From: Tannerella sp.
GTDB taxonomy: Bacteria; Bacteroidota; Bacteroidia; Bacteroidales; Tannerellaceae
NCBI GenBank assembly: GCA_031271245.1
Contig: JAISWC010000004.1
Location: 1 to 6,121, forward strand
Direction of reading: 5' to 3'
Length of the DNA: 6,121 bases
Shown here: positions 5,712 through 6,121 of the stretch, one piece after another
Layout: each line of letters starts with the position of its first letter
How positions within the stretch are numbered: position 1 is the stretch's first letter
Position numbers and translations under genes: made by a program
The notes under the pieces: generated by a model
The model's database searches: none
What the model was told of the DNA's origin: nothing
Seen by the model: the letters and a program-made list of their open reading frames with translations, nothing else

Positions 5712-6121
5712 CGTGATCGCAGGTCGAAACCCTCGGCCGCCTGTAGCCTCCTGTGTTTCGTCATTTTGTTTTTCGCCGGAATCGTCAAGCCCGGTACGGC
5801 CGGGGCGCAGGTAGTGGTCGGCGACACGACGTTCTGGTTCGTGGCGCCCGACGCTCTGCAGCGGCACAGCCATCAACTCTTCCGTCGGGGGAAACTGGGC
5901 TGGCGTCGCCGCTGACGACATGGACAGCGACGGACTGCCCGAACTCATTGCCGGCAACCAGATATACAAAGTCAATATTATCACCCCGTTAGACTTTATC
6001 AACAACTCCGTCACCCCGATGACGGGAGGCTATAAGTATACCGGCACTCTGCCCACAGGCATCATCGCCGACGGATGGACGCATGTGGCCGACTTCGACC
6101 TCGACGGGAAACTTGAAGTAT
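5712..6121 (+). pseudogene. Exported FG-GAP/VCBS-repeat protein, 5' part, frame-broken
   Basis: A signal peptide is clear in one frame: basic RDRRSK (from 5712), hydrophobic CSLLCFVILFFAGIV, then PGTAGAQ with likely cleavage after TAGA, and mature VVVGDTTFWFVAPDA to about 5855. That frame ends at TGA 5913-5915. The sequel lies in the next frame, open from 5815 to the window end: NSSVGGNWAGVAADDMDSDG, then two FG-GAP calcium motifs DMDSDGLPE (5920-5946) and DFDLDGKLE (6091-6117). FG-GAP repeats build beta-propellers, and such proteins in this phylum are usually surface or secreted. Skipping one base at about 5853-5857 joins the halves as VAPDACSGTAIN. No ATG, GTG or TTG lies in frame between the 5514 ATG (just past the A-rich repeat) and the signal peptide. 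A dead gene, a chimera of two surface-protein genes, or a sequencing error are all possible. Confidence 0.6.

Noticed and set aside
5445..5915. Plus-strand frame of 156 codons taken as an intact gene
   Set aside because: Its first half translates the A-rich repeat and the C/G-rich palindrome. Only the signal-peptide portion from about 5712 is meaningful, and the frame then breaks before the FG-GAP repeats.
5163..6014. 283-codon minus-strand frame
   Set aside because: It is antisense to the 3' end of the orphan gene, a terminator, two repeats and the FG-GAP region. No single protein would look like this.

Overview
The window looks like chromosomal DNA from a Bacteroidota (order Bacteroidales) bacterium. 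Three things point there: -7 promoter elements of the form TAnnTTTG, one of them with a TTG -33 element at 19-nt spacing; A/T-rich leaders without Shine-Dalgarno sequences; and gene families typical of that group (a long two-repeat M16 lipoprotein protease, a DUF6807-like lipoprotein, an orphan protein family, an FG-GAP surface protein). The G+C-rich coding bias and the kind of intergenic repeats fit a Tannerella- or Parabacteroides-like genome. That genus-level guess is weak.

Layout, left to right. (a) 1-358, minus strand: a promoter drives a 39-codon small ORF whose stop overlaps (ATGA) the start of a lipoprotein gene that runs off the left edge. (b) 467-3431, plus strand: a divergent promoter and a 975-residue M16 zinc metallopeptidase lipoprotein. 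(c) 3432-4575: over 1.1 kb with no convincing protein gene. It holds a long perfect-arm hairpin, a 22-bp-period direct repeat, a 12-bp palindrome next to a TACCTTTG -7 element, a possible structured small RNA of about 180 nt, a G+C-rich minisatellite with ten 21-bp units, and a rho-independent terminator. (d) 4576-5241: one 221-residue cytosolic protein of a Bacteroidetes family of unknown function, bounded by terminators on both sides. (e) 5303-5711: intergenic DNA with three copies of an A-rich 21-bp repeat and a C/G-rich inverted repeat of the kind often mis-annotated as short ORFs. (f) 5712-6121: the 5' part of an exported FG-GAP/VCBS-repeat protein. It has a clear signal peptide but no nearby start codon, and a frame change separates the signal peptide from the FG-GAP repeats, so it is probably a pseudogene or a chimera.

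The genes do not form one pathway. The left half is a divergent pair (lipoprotein operon and protease). The right half is a repeat-rich accessory stretch of single genes. The best candidates for something undescribed are the possible small RNA at 3821-4000, the 21-bp minisatellite at 4217-4456, and the 39-codon ORF coupled to the lipoprotein gene. No complete defence, mobile-element or secretion system is visible.
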